A model generated the notes under the pieces. The model ran no database searches. It saw only the letters and a program-made list of their open reading frames with translations, and was not told the origin of the DNA. From the NCBI RefSeq assembly GCF_000310145.2, contig NZ_AMXA01000016.1, forward strand, positions 18,243 through 82,242: a stretch of DNA of 64,000 nucleotides. Direction: 5' to 3'. Position 1 is the stretch's first letter. Every line of letters starts with the position of its first letter. The DNA comes from Thauera sp. 28. Its GTDB lineage: Bacteria > Pseudomonadota > Gammaproteobacteria > Burkholderiales > Rhodocyclaceae. The position numbers were made by a program, and so were the translations under genes. Below, one piece after another: positions 1 through 8,869 of this stretch.

Positions 1-1568
1 GCGGGCTCGTCGAGCAGCAGCAGGCAGGGGTCGGCACACAGGGCACGTGCGATCTCAAGGATGCGCTGCTGGCCAAGCGCAAGACTGCCGGCCTCGTCGA
101 ACATATGGTCCTTGAGACCCACACGCTCGATCTGGTGCGCGGCCTCCTTGAGGATGCGCGCCTCTTCGGCGCGGTCCAGGCGCCAGGCCGAGCTGAGCAC
201 GCCCTTGTGGCTGCGCAGGTGTGCGCCGATGGCCACGTTCTCGAGCACGCTCATGGTGGGCAGCAGCTTCACATGCTGGAACGTGCGGCTCATGCCCATG
301 CGGGCGATCTCACGCGAGTCGCGACCGGCCACCGGCTTGCCCAGGAACAGCACCTCGCCCGAAGTCGGCGTATCGACACCCGAGATCTGGTTGAACATCG
401 TGCTCTTGCCCGCACCGTTGGGGCCGATCAAGGCGAGGATCTCGCCGGCCTTGACCTCGAGGCTCATGTTGTTGTTCGCTACCAGACCGCCGAACCTGCG
501 CGTGACGTCCTTGGCCTCGAGGATCAGCGTCCCGGGCGCGGGCAGCGTACGCCGCGGCAGAGGCTCGGCCTGGGCATCGATCGTCTTGTGGATGGTACGC
601 ATCGGCACAAGCTTCTTGAGGATCGGCCACAGGCCCTCGCGGGCGCGGTGCAGCACCAGCACCATCAGGATGCCGAATACGATCATCTCGAAGTTGCCGC
701 TCGCGCCCAACAGGCTCGGCAGCCAATCCTGCAGCCACTGCTTGAGCACGGTGATGACGCCTGCGCCGACGATCGCCCCCCACACATAGCCAGCACCGCC
801 GACCACCGCCATGAAGAGATACTCGATGCCGATATGCACACCGAACGGAGTCGGGTTCACGAAGCGCTGCATGTGCGCATACAGCCAGCCCGAGGCACAG
901 GCCAGCAGCGCGGCGATCACGAAGATGATCATGCGCGCACGGCCGGTGTCGACTCCCATCGCCTCTGCCATCACCCTGCCGCCTTTCAAGGCGCGGATCG
1001 CGCGCCCTTCGCGCGAGTCGAGCAGGTTGTGGGTGGTGAGCATGCCCAGCAGCAGGAAGGCCCAGATCAGGTAGAAGATCTCGCCGCCGCCATCGAGCGT
1101 CCAGCCGAACAACTCGATGGGCGGAATGCCGGTGATGCCGGTGTGCCCGCCCAGGCTTTGCATGGTGCCGAACAGGAAGTACAGGCTGATGCCCCAGGCG
1201 ATCGTACCCAAGGGCAGGAAATGGCCCGACAGCTTGAGCGTGAGCGAACCCAGCAGGACCGCCACTGCAGCGGTAATGAGCAAACCCGCCACAAGCGTGA
1301 ACCAGGGCGAAGCCCCCACCCAGGCCAGCCAGGCCGGCAGGTCCGTCGCCGTGGTCAGCGCAGCGGTGGTGTAGGCCCCCAGGCCGACGAAGGCCGCCTG
1401 GCCAAAGCTCGTGAGCCCGCCCACGCCGGTGAGCAGCACCAGGCCGAGGGCGACCATCGCATACAGGCCGATGTAGTTGAGCAGCGTCACGTAGTACGGC
1501 GACAGGATCGCCGGCACCATCAACAGCAGGGCAAGGAAGGCCCCCAGCACCAGACGGTCGGTTCTCAT
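1..1568 (-). CDS. Branched-chain-type ABC transporter, fused permease (LivM) and ATPase (LivG), partial
   Basis: One open frame runs from an ATG at 1568 off the left edge of the window; 522 codons are visible. Residues about 1-320 are a hydrophobic LivM-type inner-membrane permease. A short charged linker (about 320-345) joins it without a stop to a LivG-type ATP-binding domain with Walker A GPNGAGKST at residues 382-390, the signature region (LALGQQR, about 495-501) and Walker B LLLLDEP at the edge. I checked that permease and ATPase share one frame. The start overlaps the stop of livH (ATGA), so the two are translationally coupled. Together with livH and livK it should import a small carboxylic or amino acid. 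Its place beside the paa genes suggests phenylacetate or a precursor, which is inference. A livF ATPase would be expected beyond the left edge. Confidence 0.9.
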   Translation of the reverse strand, partial: MRTDRLVLGAFLALLLMVPAILSPYYVTLLNYIGLYAMVALGLVLLTGVGGLTSFGQAAFVGLGAYTTAALTTATDLPAWLAWVGASPWFTLVAGLLITAAVAVLLGSLTLKLSGHFLPLGTIAWGISLYFLFGTMQSLGGHTGITGIPPIELFGWTLDGGGEIFYLIWAFLLLGMLTTHNLLDSREGRAIRALKGGRVMAEAMGVDTGRARMIIFVIAALLACASGWLYAHMQRFVNPTPFGVHIGIEYLFMAVVGGAGYVWGAIVGAGVITVLKQWLQDWLPSLLGASGNFEMIVFGILMVLVLHRAREGLWPILKKLVPMRTIHKTIDAQAEPLPRRTLPAPGTLILEAKDVTRRFGGLVANNNMSLEVKAGEILALIGPNGAGKSTMFNQISGVDTPTSGEVLFLGKPVAGRDSREIARMGMSRTFQHVKLLPTMSVLENVAIGAHLRSHKGVLSSAWRLDRAEEARILKEAAHQIERVGLKDHMFDEAGSLALGQQRILEIARALCADPCLLLLDEP

Positions 1569-2602
1569 TCTTCCTCCTCCACGTGGTGGCTGGTCAGCGA
1601 ACGCCACAGCAGCACGGGGATGATCAGCGTAAACACGATGACTTCCTTGTACGCGCTGGCCCAGAATGAAGCGAAGGCTTCGAGCAACCCGACTGCAATG
1701 GCGCCCAGCGCGGCGATCGGGTAGCTGGCCAGGCCGCCGATGATCGCGGCAACGAAGCCCTTGAGCCCGATCAGGAATCCGGTGTCGTAATAGATGGTGG
1801 TGATCGGGGCGATCAGCACGCCCGAGAGCGCGCCAATGAAAGCGGCCAGGAAGAAGGTGAGCTTGCCGGCAAGCGCGGGCGAGATCCCCATCAACTGCGC
1901 CCCGACGCGGTTGATCGCGGTTGCGCGCAAGGCCTTGCCGTACAGCGTGCGTTCGAAGAACTGGTAGAGCGCCACGATCAGCAGCACCGACACCACCAGC
2001 ACCCAGATCGTCTGCCCCGTCACCATCAGCGGGCCGAGATCGAAGCTGAGCTCGCTGAAGGCCGGCGTCCTGTGCCCCTCGGCGCCGAAGAACAGCAGCC
2101 CCAGACCCACCATCGCGATATGCAGGGCCACGGACACGATCAGCAGGATCAGCACCGGCGCAGAGGCGATCGGCTGGTACATCAGGCGGTACATCATCGG
2201 TCCCATCGGCACCACGATCGCCAGCGTGAGCACAACCTGCAGCACCAGCGGCAGTTCATTGACCGGCAGCGCGGACAACACAGCCACCAGCGCCAACGGA
2301 TAGGCCAGGTTCCAGCCCGCCACCATGCCCGCACGCTGCATCTGGCCGGCCTTGAGGGCTTTGAGGCCGTCGAACGCCGTCACCAGCCCCCCCATCGCCA
2401 CCAGCAGCCAAACCGTCGCAGGGGTCGCACCCGACTGCATCATCGCCAGTGTCAGCGCGCCGTAGGCCACGAACTCGCCCTGCTGGATGAAGATCACCCG
2501 TGTGACCGCAAACACCAGTACCAGAGCCAGCGCCAGCAGCGCGTAGATCGCGCCGTTGGTGATGCCGTCCTGGCCCAGGATCAGTGCAATTGACATATCC
2601 AT
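1565..2602 (-). CDS. Branched-chain-type ABC transporter permease (LivH family)
   Basis: This is a very hydrophobic 345-residue protein of the LivH inner-membrane permease family, the partner of the fused LivM-LivG protein downstream. LivH homologues are usually nearer 300 residues. Here there is extra hydrophobic sequence between about residues 60 and 125, so an extra pair of membrane segments is possible. The C-terminal half carries the conserved permease stretch around GKALRATAINRVGAQLMGI. The start is the ATG at 2602 (a second ATG at 2596 is equally possible); the upstream part of the open frame is not LivH-like. The last four codons are Glu and the stop overlaps the next gene's ATG. A stem-loop separates it from livK upstream. 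Confidence 0.88.
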   Translation of the reverse strand: MDMSIALILGQDGITNGAIYALLALALVLVFAVTRVIFIQQGEFVAYGALTLAMMQSGATPATVWLLVAMGGLVTAFDGLKALKAGQMQRAGMVAGWNLAYPLALVAVLSALPVNELPLVLQVVLTLAIVVPMGPMMYRLMYQPIASAPVLILLIVSVALHIAMVGLGLLFFGAEGHRTPAFSELSFDLGPLMVTGQTIWVLVVSVLLIVALYQFFERTLYGKALRATAINRVGAQLMGISPALAGKLTFFLAAFIGALSGVLIAPITTIYYDTGFLIGLKGFVAAIIGGLASYPIAALGAIAVGLLEAFASFWASAYKEVIVFTLIIPVLLWRSLTSHHVEEEE

Positions 2603-2680
2603 GGATGTACCCCATGTCCGCTGGCCGCCATAAAACGCCAGTCGAGTTGAAAACACCGTGCCGGCCGCGCGACACGGGCA

Positions 2681-2706
2681 GGCGCGGAGCGCAAGCGCTC
2701 CGCGCC
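2681..2706 (-). other. Intercistronic stem-loop between livK and livH
   Basis: Perfect 11-bp inverted repeat GGCGCGGAGCG / CGCTCCGCGCC with a CAAG loop, just downstream of the livK stop. No T-tract follows on either strand, so it is not a classical terminator. In binding-protein transporter operons such a hairpin commonly protects the 5' cistron and raises binding-protein mRNA over permease mRNA; that role is inferred here. Confidence 0.7.
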
Positions 2707-2713
2707 TCAGGAC

Positions 2714-3862
2714 TTACTTGAGCAGCGACCAGGTGCCGTTGCGGATCTCGATCATCACGCGCGAGCGCTCGTCCAGACCAAGGTGGTCATCCGCGCTCAT
2801 GGTGTAGATGCCGGTCGCACCCGCCACCTCCTTCACGCCCTCGAGCGCGTCGCGCAAGGCGCTGCGGAACTCGGCCGACCCGGGCTTGGCCACCTGCAGC
2901 GCAACCGGAGCGGCCGCTTCGAGCAGCACGCCCGCATCCCAGGCGTAGGCACCAAAGCTCGACACCGAACCCTCGCCATGCACCGCCTCGTACTTCTCCA
3001 CATAGGCCAGCGCGCTCGCCTTGACCGGGTGGCTGTCGTCAAGGCTGCGTGCCATCTGCACCGGACCGACCGGCAGCAGCGTGCCTTCGCAGTCCTTGCC
3101 GCAGATACGCAGGAAGTCGTTGTTGGCCACGCCGTGCGTCTGGTAGATCGGCCCCTTGTAGCCACGCTCGCGCAGCGTCTTCTGCGGCAGCGCGGACGGC
3201 GTACCCGAACCGGCGATGAAGACGGCATCCGGCTTGGCGGCCATGAGCTTGAGTGCCTGGCCGGTCACCGAGGTGTCGGCCGGGTTGAAGCGCTCGTTGG
3301 CAACGAGCTCGACCCCCTTCTCCTCGGCCTGCTTCTTGAACTGCTCGAACCAGCCTTCGCCGTAGGCGTTGGCAAAGCCGATGAAGGACACCCGCTTCAC
3401 GTTGTTGGCGGTCATGTGCTCGACGATCGCCGAAGCCATCTGCTGGTCGTTCTGCGGCGTCTTGAAAATCCAGCGCTTCTTGTCGTCCATCGGCGACACG
3501 ATGCGCGCCGAAGCGGCAAGGGAGATCATCGGCGTACTGGTCTCGGCCGCGACATCGATCATCGCCAGCGAGGCCGGGCTGGTCGTCGAACCGATCAGCA
3601 CATCGACCTTGTCCTCGGCAACCAGCTTGCGCGCGTTCTTGACCGCCGTGGTGGTGTCCGAAGCGTCGTCGAGCACGATGTAGCGCACCGGCTCGCCACC
3701 GATGGTGGTCGGCAGCAGCGCCACGGTGTTGCGCTCCGGGATGCCCAGCGACGCCGCAGGACCGGTGGCCGAGACGACGACACCGACCTTGATTTCGGCG
3801 TGGGCGGCGGAGGCGGCAAAGGCGAGGCTGATTGCTGCCAGCAGGGTGTGACGCAGTTTCAT
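2714..3862 (-). CDS. Periplasmic substrate-binding protein of branched-chain-type ABC transporter (LivK family)
   Basis: A 382-residue type I periplasmic binding protein. The start is the ATG at 3862, preceded by GGAGGAG at good spacing. It opens with a signal peptide (MKLRHTLLAAISLAFAASAAHA) and a mature start EIKVGVVVSATGPAASLG, typical of the LivK family. It captures the ligand in the periplasm and delivers it to the LivH/LivMG permease encoded downstream. The longer open frame upstream of 3862 has no signal sequence and is not used. It is the first gene of a minus-strand operon, with a strong promoter and a PaaX-type operator about 165 bp upstream. The ligand cannot be read from the sequence; an aromatic acid such as phenylacetate is the contextual guess. 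Confidence 0.9.
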   Translation of the reverse strand: MKLRHTLLAAISLAFAASAAHAEIKVGVVVSATGPAASLGIPERNTVALLPTTIGGEPVRYIVLDDASDTTTAVKNARKLVAEDKVDVLIGSTTSPASLAMIDVAAETSTPMISLAASARIVSPMDDKKRWIFKTPQNDQQMASAIVEHMTANNVKRVSFIGFANAYGEGWFEQFKKQAEEKGVELVANERFNPADTSVTGQALKLMAAKPDAVFIAGSGTPSALPQKTLRERGYKGPIYQTHGVANNDFLRICGKDCEGTLLPVGPVQMARSLDDSHPVKASALAYVEKYEAVHGEGSVSSFGAYAWDAGVLLEAAAPVALQVAKPGSAEFRSALRDALEGVKEVAGATGIYTMSADDHLGLDERSRVMIEIRNGTWSLLK

Positions 3863-4023
3863 GGTTTCTCCTCCGATATTGATGCAAACAGCCGGGTATC
3901 CGTGACGGGCCTGTCTCACGGCGCCGCCCCGGACTTCGGCGCCTTGTGCTTCTGGACCTTGCCGAGAACCTGGCCGAGGCATCTGCCCGGACCAAATTCT
4001 GCATTACAGAAAACGTTTCTCTT

Positions 4024-4068
4024 ATTAGAAATGATACAAAACAGCGCGTCAAGACATTATTTTGTATC
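4024..4068 (-). promoter_or_regulatory. livK promoter with PaaX-type operator
   Basis: On the minus strand, -35 TTGACG (4052-4047) and -10 TCTAAT (4029-4024) are exactly 17 bp apart. A perfect 9-bp inverted repeat, GATACAAAA (4033-4041) and TTTTGTATC (4060-4068), places one arm in the spacer and the other just upstream of -35, an arrangement expected for repression. The core hexamer TGATAC recurs with similar spacing before paaN and pat. The stretch 3863-4208 otherwise holds no gene: only this promoter, the livK leader and the iclR terminator. Confidence 0.75.
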
Positions 4069-4105
4069 GCATGAACACCCTGCCTGCGCCCCTCAGCCCC
4101 AACAA

Positions 4106-4148
4106 CGAAAAAGGCAGGAGGACGCTCACCATCGAGCCTCCTCCTGCC
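4106..4148 (-). terminator. Rho-independent terminator of the iclR-type gene
   Basis: A 10-bp perfect stem, GGCAGGAGGA (4113-4122) against TCCTCCTGCC (4139-4148), with a 16-nt loop. Read on the minus strand it is followed by TTTTT. It lies 60 bp past the regulator's stop codon and insulates it from livK. Confidence 0.8.
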
Positions 4149-4208
4149 TCATCCGCACTCTCATCCGCGACCTTCGCCGCGGTCGCGCCAAGCCCGCGCC
4201 GTGCCGCT

Positions 4209-5030
4209 CTATTGAATATCGGCGTCCATCGCAAGCGAGTCCAACGTGGCGCCAAGCCGTCGCGAGAGCGCTGCCGCGGTACGACGCAGCGCCGCAATCG
4301 TCTCGCCATCCATGGAGAGATCCATCGACCCTTCGACACCGACGATCGCGATCGCCATGGTGATCTCGTTCTTGAAGTTGAAAACCGGCGCCGCAGCAGC
4401 TTCGACGCCGCGCGCAAAATAGTCGCCACTGAGGACGACGACACCGGACTCGCGCACCTGCGCCAGCAGCGCCCGCGCGTCCTCAAGGTTCGCAACCCCC
4501 GCGGGCGCCCTGCCCGTCTCCAGTTCACGACGCAGCAGGGCTTCGGTCTGGCGCTCGGGGAGCCAGGCCGCAAACACGCGCCCACCCGCCGAGCGCAGCA
4601 GACTCAGGTGCGTACCGGTGACAACGTTCACCGTGATCGGTCGGCGCGGACGCTCCCAGCGCACCACCACCGGACCGGCATCGCTCCACACCGTGAGGGC
4701 GACGGTCTCGTTGGTTTCGTCACGCAGATCAGTGATCGCGAGCAGACCCAGACGGATGCGATCAATGCGATCGAGGGCCACCAGGCCGAGGTTGAGCGCA
4801 AAGGGTCCCAGGTCGTAGCGCGAGGTCAGCCGGTCCTGCTCGACCAGCCCGCTGCGGATGAGGCTGACCAGATAGCGGTGCGCCTTCGACGGCGGCATGC
4901 CAGCTGCCTCGGCGATCTCCTTGAGCATCATCGAACGCCTTCCAGTCGCCATCGCGCGCAGAATGCTCATGCCCACCTCGAGCGACTGAACCCCATGCTT
5001 GCCGTCAAGTTCTTCGTTCGCGCTGCCCAT
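4209..5030 (-). CDS. IclR-family transcriptional regulator
   Basis: A 273-residue protein with the IclR layout. The N-terminal winged helix-turn-helix (about residues 13-75) contains [19 protein letters not shown] and is followed by the C-terminal ligand-binding domain (about 90-265). IclR proteins bind small organic acids and repress or activate neighbouring catabolic genes. It sits between the liv transporter operon (same strand, separated by a terminator) and divergent paaY, so these are the likely targets. I cannot tell its effector. The 64-bp gap to paaY contains no TGATAC-type hexamer, so control there may differ from that of livK and paaN. Confidence 0.88.
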   Translation of the reverse strand: MGSANEELDGKHGVQSLEVGMSILRAMATGRRSMMLKEIAEAAGMPPSKAHRYLVSLIRSGLVEQDRLTSRYDLGPFALNLGLVALDRIDRIRLGLLAITDLRDETNETVALTVWSDAGPVVVRWERPRRPITVNVVTGTHLSLLRSAGGRVFAAWLPERQTEALLRRELETGRAPAGVANLEDARALLAQVRESGVVVLSGDYFARGVEAAAAPVFNFKNEITMAIAIVGVEGSMDLSMDGETIAALRRTAAALSRRLGATLDSLAMDADIQ

Positions 5031-5094
5031 CGGGACTGTTCCTTATTGGAGAAATCGTTTATTTATATGTAACACAAACCTCAGGAGCGCGCGC

Positions 5095-5718
5095 GTGATC
5101 AAGCCGGAACTCAAAGTCTATGCAATCGATGGCATCGTGCCCGTGGTCGACCCGACCGCCTACGTTCACCCCTCGGCGATCCTTATCGGCGACGTGATCA
5201 TCGGCCCGGGCTGCTATGTCGGCCCCTGTGCCAGCCTGCGCGGCGACTTCGGCCGCCTCATCCTGGAACGCGGTGCAAACCTGCAGGACACCTGCGTCAT
5301 GCACGGTTTCCCGGGCACCGACACGGTGGTTGAAGAGGACGGCCACATCGGTCACGGCGCCGTACTGCACGGCTGCCGCATCGGGCGCAATGCGCTGATC
5401 GGAATGAACGCGGTGATCATGGACAACGTGGTGATCGGCGAGGAAGCCATCGTCGCCGCCTCGGCCTTCGTCAAGGCGGGTGCGGAGATCCCGGCACGCG
5501 TGCTCGTCGCCGGCGTGCCGGCAAAGGTCGTCCGCCCGCTCAGTGAAGACGAGATCCGCTGGAAGAGCCAGGGCACCGCGACCTACCAGGACCTGACCCG
5601 GCGCTGCCTGGCAACGCTATGCGAAACGACACCGCTGGCCGCGGTCGAACCTGGCCGCAAGCGCATCGAGATGCCGGACGTGATCCCGCTCGTCGAAACC
5701 CGCAAGCGCGAGGGCTGA
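5095..5718 (+). CDS. paaY: PaaY, gamma-carbonic-anhydrase-like hexapeptide thioesterase of the paa pathway
   Basis: A 207-residue left-handed beta-helix protein with hexapeptide repeats such as [15 protein letters not shown] and [21 protein letters not shown], and conserved His residues that would bind metal at trimer interfaces. PaaY homologues hydrolyse hydroxylated or ring-opened CoA thioesters and so relieve CoA trapping during phenylacetate degradation. The start is the GTG at 5095, preceded by AGGAG; the upstream extension of the frame overlaps the iclR promoter and is not family-like. The length fits PaaY (about 195-210). The gene converges on paaX with only 19 bp between stop codons and no terminator. 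Confidence 0.87.
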   Translation: MIKPELKVYAIDGIVPVVDPTAYVHPSAILIGDVIIGPGCYVGPCASLRGDFGRLILERGANLQDTCVMHGFPGTDTVVEEDGHIGHGAVLHGCRIGRNALIGMNAVIMDNVVIGEEAIVAASAFVKAGAEIPARVLVAGVPAKVVRPLSEDEIRWKSQGTATYQDLTRRCLATLCETTPLAAVEPGRKRIEMPDVIPLVETRKREG

Positions 5719-5737
5719 GCCCCGCGCAAGCACCGCA

Positions 5738-6688
5738 TCAGGTCGGCAGGGAAAGCAGGTCCGGGTCCCGGAAACGCTCATGCAGGCGCGGCGACGCCTC
5801 GGGCACCGAACCGTCGGCAAGCTGGAAGCAGGCATCGAGGTGGCGTTCCGACGCGCTCAGAAGCCTGCGGTAAAGCTCTCGGCAAAGCAGCCGGGCCTTC
5901 TGACCCGGCCAGTCGGACGGCAGCAGGACGTCGGGCAGCACCGGATCGCGCAGCAGCAGACGACGGTAGTCGTGGATCAGCAGCACGCGCAGCAGCAGGG
6001 CTGTCTCATCGCTCGTCTCGAAGCTGCCCTCGCGCAATTGCCCCAGCACGGGCCGATAGCGCGCCACGAAGTCCCGATACAAGTCAGCAAGGTGCGCCAG
6101 GTCCCAGGCCGAATGCACCATCGCCGCATCCGTCGCCGCCGCGCCCAGCGCAGCGTCCGCCGCGATCAGCGGCTTCAGCCGATCGAGCAGGCTGCCCAGG
6201 CCCTCGGCCACGAGCGCGTCAAAGGTTGCGATCAAGTCAACGCTTGGATGCACGAAGCAGTCGTTGTTGAGTGCCCCGAAGCCGTGCCACGTCAAGGCCT
6301 TGCGCAGGCGATCACGGTCCCGGGACGAGAACTCGCCGACAGTGACGATCAGCCGCCAACGCCGGTCCCATTGCGGCATCGCAGCTGCGTAGATGAGCCG
6401 CGACGCCTCATCCATGCGCTGCTCTGCCGACGGCGTGAGCAGGTAGTCGGTCCGCCGCCCTGCAGGCGCACTCGCCAGCCACTCGTCACGCACCAGACGA
6501 AACACCGCCGTCCGCACGAGACGCTCATTGAGACCCAGAGGCTGGAGCAAGCGGATGAGGCTCCCCAGCCAGATGCGCCCTCCCCGCGGCACCACGGCAT
6601 CGCCGAACACCGAGATGATGAGCGAGCCCGCATGCACACGGTCTTTGCGACGGAAATCGTCGAGGATCTGCTGCGAGGGAGAGGACAC
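5738..6688 (-). CDS. paaX: PaaX-family phenylacetyl-CoA-responsive repressor
   Basis: Clear PaaX family member: the N-terminal winged helix region has the conserved stretch AGSLIISVFGDAVVPRGG, then WLGSL and a helix with ERLVRTAVFRL; the C-terminal part has LLLIHDYRRLLLRDP and LPSDWPG. PaaX represses paa promoters and is released by phenylacetyl-CoA. The open frame extends to an ATG at 6841, but the GTG at 6688 gives 316 residues, the family length, and the upstream 51 codons are not PaaX-like. No clear ribosome-binding site precedes either candidate, so the start is uncertain. It lies divergent from the paaN operon across an AT-rich control region. Inverted TGATAC hexamers in nearby promoters fit the known PaaX operator style. 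Confidence 0.88.
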   Translation of the reverse strand: MSSPSQQILDDFRRKDRVHAGSLIISVFGDAVVPRGGRIWLGSLIRLLQPLGLNERLVRTAVFRLVRDEWLASAPAGRRTDYLLTPSAEQRMDEASRLIYAAAMPQWDRRWRLIVTVGEFSSRDRDRLRKALTWHGFGALNNDCFVHPSVDLIATFDALVAEGLGSLLDRLKPLIAADAALGAAATDAAMVHSAWDLAHLADLYRDFVARYRPVLGQLREGSFETSDETALLLRVLLIHDYRRLLLRDPVLPDVLLPSDWPGQKARLLCRELYRRLLSASERHLDACFQLADGSVPEASPRLHERFRDPDLLSLPT

Positions 6689-6948
6689 GATAGTGGCGGG
6701 AGAGCGTGCATTTTGGGGGCGGAAGTCTAGCGGATTCAGTGGCTTGCGTACAGGCAGATGACGCCCTTCAGGCACCTCTTCGGCAACGCCGAGCCCCCGT
6801 TTCGAAGCCATCGCAGCACCGCCGCCGATCACTCGCGCCACGCCCCACCCACCATATCGAAGCCGGTCCGAGGGCAGGCTCTCGGCGCTGCAGCGGACGA
6901 TCTGAAAGAATCCACAAAACGACTCCTGAAAACACTTTTTATGGTCAT

Positions 6949-6957
6949 TTTTGTATC
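6949..6957. promoter_or_regulatory. Single PaaX-type half-site in the paaX-paaN control region
   Basis: TTTTGTATC is identical to one arm of the livK operator. A good inward partner at 26-28 bp is missing; only a degenerate GACTC at 6921-6925 is present. It may be a weak autoregulatory site for paaX. The gene-free stretch 6689-7191 is notably AT-rich; apart from this site and the paaN operator it shows a CCATAG / CTATGG inverted repeat (6971-6976, 6991-6996) of unknown meaning. Confidence 0.45.
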
Positions 6958-7114
6958 ACATCAACAACCACCATAGATCATAAAAACTTTCTATGGAAAA
7001 TATGCAGGACCTGAAGTACAGACGAAATAAATCATATCTGTATGTTTTTATTGTTATTTTGTTTTACGGAACATCTTTCCAATAGTGTAATACGAGCATT
7101 TTCAACAACATCAG

Positions 7115-7158
7115 AACGATACTTTCTATTGACCATTCGGCATCACATTTGTATCGTT
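7115..7158 (+). promoter_or_regulatory. paaN operon promoter with PaaX-type operator
   Basis: Perfect inverted repeat AACGATAC (7115-7122) and GTATCGTT (7151-7158) with a 28-bp gap. It brackets a probable promoter, TTGACC (7129-7134), 17 bp, TATCGT (7152-7157), so the right arm covers the -10 box. The right arm and its flank (TTTGTATCG then TGAACAC) also match the livK operator. This fits repression of the operon until phenylacetyl-CoA forms. Confidence 0.72.
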
Positions 7159-7191
7159 TGAACACAGAACCACTCCCCCGGAGAGAGACGA

Positions 7192-8859
7192 ATGAGCCAC
7201 CCCCTTCTTGACAAGCACCGTGACACCCTCGATGGCGCGCTGTCCGCGATTGCGACGCGTGGCTACTGGACGCCCTTCCCGGAGATGCCGAGCCCGAAGC
7301 TCTACGGCGAAACCTCAGCCGACGACGGCAAGCGTGCCTTCGAGGCGCACCTGGGCAAGCGCTTCGAGCTCGATCAGCCAGGCCAGACCGGCTGGCACGG
7401 AGGCGAAGCCTCGCCCTACGGCATCGCGCTCGACGTCAGCTACCCGGTGTGCGACCCGGATGCACTGATCTCTGCCGGTCTCGAGGCCATGAAGGGCTGG
7501 CAGGCCGTGGGAGCGGATGGCCGCACCGGAATCTGCCTGGAGATCCTCGACCGCCTCAACAAACAGAGCTTCGAGATCGCTCACGCAGTGATGATGACCA
7601 CCGGCCAGGGCTGGATGATGGCTTTCCAGGCCGGCGGCCCGCACGCCCAGGACCGCGGGCTCGAGGCCGTAACCTATGCCTGGCGCGAACAGAGCTTCGT
7701 GCCCGCTGAGACCACCTGGGAAAAGCCGCAGGGCAAGAACCCGCCCCTGGTCATGAAGAAGCACTTCCAGGTCGTCGGTCGCGGCGTAGGCCTGGTGATC
7801 GGTTGCGGTACCTTCCCGACCTGGAACACCTACCCGGGCCTGTTTGCAGCACTCGCCACCGGCAATGCAGTCATCGTCAAGCCGCACAGCAACGCCATCC
7901 TGCCGGCAGCGATCACCGTACGCACCATCCGCGCCGTGCTCGCCGAGAATGGCATCGACCCCAATCTGGTGAGCCTGTGCGTCGCCACCCAGCGCAGTGT
8001 CACCCAGAAGCTCGCCACCCACCCGGCGGTCAAGTCGGTCGATTTCACCGGCAGCAACGTGTTCGGCCAGTGGCTGATCGACAACTGCCGCCAGGCCCAG
8101 GTCTATGCCGAGCTCGCTGGCGTGAACAACATCGTCATCGACTCCACCGACAGCTACAAGGCAATGCTCGGCAACCTGGCCTTCACGCTGTCGCTTTACT
8201 CCGGCCAGATGTGCACCACCTCGCAGGCGATCTTCGTGCCCGCGGGCGGCATCGAGACCGAAGACGGCCACAAGAGCTACGACGAGTTCTGCGCCGACCT
8301 CGCCCGCGCCGTCGAGCGTTTCCTGTCCAAGCCCGAGGTCGCTCACGCGGTGCTCGGCGCGATCCAGTCGGCCGACACCGCAGAGCGCATCGACATCGCC
8401 AACAGCGGCGAACTGGGCAAGGTGGTGCTCGCCTCGCAGAAGCTCGACAACCCGGAGTTCCCGAACGCCAAGGTACGCACCCCGGTGCTGCTCGCCTGCG
8501 ACGCCGCCGACGAAAAGGCCTACATGGAGGAGCGCTTCGGACCGATCAGCTTCATTGTCAAGGTCGCCGACACCGCCGCCGGCATCGCGCTGTCCGAGCG
8601 CGTAGTCAGCGTCCATGGTGCGCTCACAGTCGGCCTGTACTCGACCAAGCAGGCCGTCATCGACGCCATGACCGAGGCCACCTGGCGCGGCAAGGTTGCG
8701 TTGTCGATCAACCTCACCGGCGGCGTGTTCGTGAACCAGTCGGCCGCCTTCTCCGACTACCACGGCACAGGTGGCAACCCGGCTGCCAACGCCTCGTACG
8801 CGGACTCCGCCTTCGTCGCCAACCGCTTCCGTGTCGTTCAGCGCCGCTATCACGTCTGA
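7192..8859 (+). CDS. paaN: PaaN, aldehyde-dehydrogenase-type enzyme of phenylacetate degradation
   Basis: A 555-residue protein of the long PaaN family found in beta-proteobacterial paa clusters. It has an aldehyde dehydrogenase fold: the ELAG motif (general-base Glu307) and GQMCTT with catalytic Cys341 are present, as is the nucleotide-binding region around residues 195-260. It should oxidise the semialdehyde formed on opening of oxepin-CoA to 3-oxo-5,6-dehydrosuberyl-CoA. Unlike fused PaaZ of E. coli (about 680 residues), it has no C-terminal MaoC hydratase domain, so ring hydrolysis must come from another protein. The start follows GGAGAGAG. It is the first gene of the paa operon, 10 bp before paaG. 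Confidence 0.87.
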   Translation: MSHPLLDKHRDTLDGALSAIATRGYWTPFPEMPSPKLYGETSADDGKRAFEAHLGKRFELDQPGQTGWHGGEASPYGIALDVSYPVCDPDALISAGLEAMKGWQAVGADGRTGICLEILDRLNKQSFEIAHAVMMTTGQGWMMAFQAGGPHAQDRGLEAVTYAWREQSFVPAETTWEKPQGKNPPLVMKKHFQVVGRGVGLVIGCGTFPTWNTYPGLFAALATGNAVIVKPHSNAILPAAITVRTIRAVLAENGIDPNLVSLCVATQRSVTQKLATHPAVKSVDFTGSNVFGQWLIDNCRQAQVYAELAGVNNIVIDSTDSYKAMLGNLAFTLSLYSGQMCTTSQAIFVPAGGIETEDGHKSYDEFCADLARAVERFLSKPEVAHAVLGAIQSADTAERIDIANSGELGKVVLASQKLDNPEFPNAKVRTPVLLACDAADEKAYMEERFGPISFIVKVADTAAGIALSERVVSVHGALTVGLYSTKQAVIDAMTEATWRGKVALSINLTGGVFVNQSAAFSDYHGTGGNPAANASYADSAFVANRFRVVQRRYHV

Positions 8860-8869
8860 GGAGGCGCTC

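Noticed and set aside
105..1724. Plus-strand open frame of 539 codons
   Set aside because: It is antisense to the LivH/LivM-LivG coding frames, which show clear motifs. The His/Arg/Gln-rich translation is typical of an antisense frame in G+C-rich DNA.
6689..6841. 51-codon N-terminal extension of PaaX
   Set aside because: It is not PaaX-like and would make the protein longer than the family; kept only as an alternative start.
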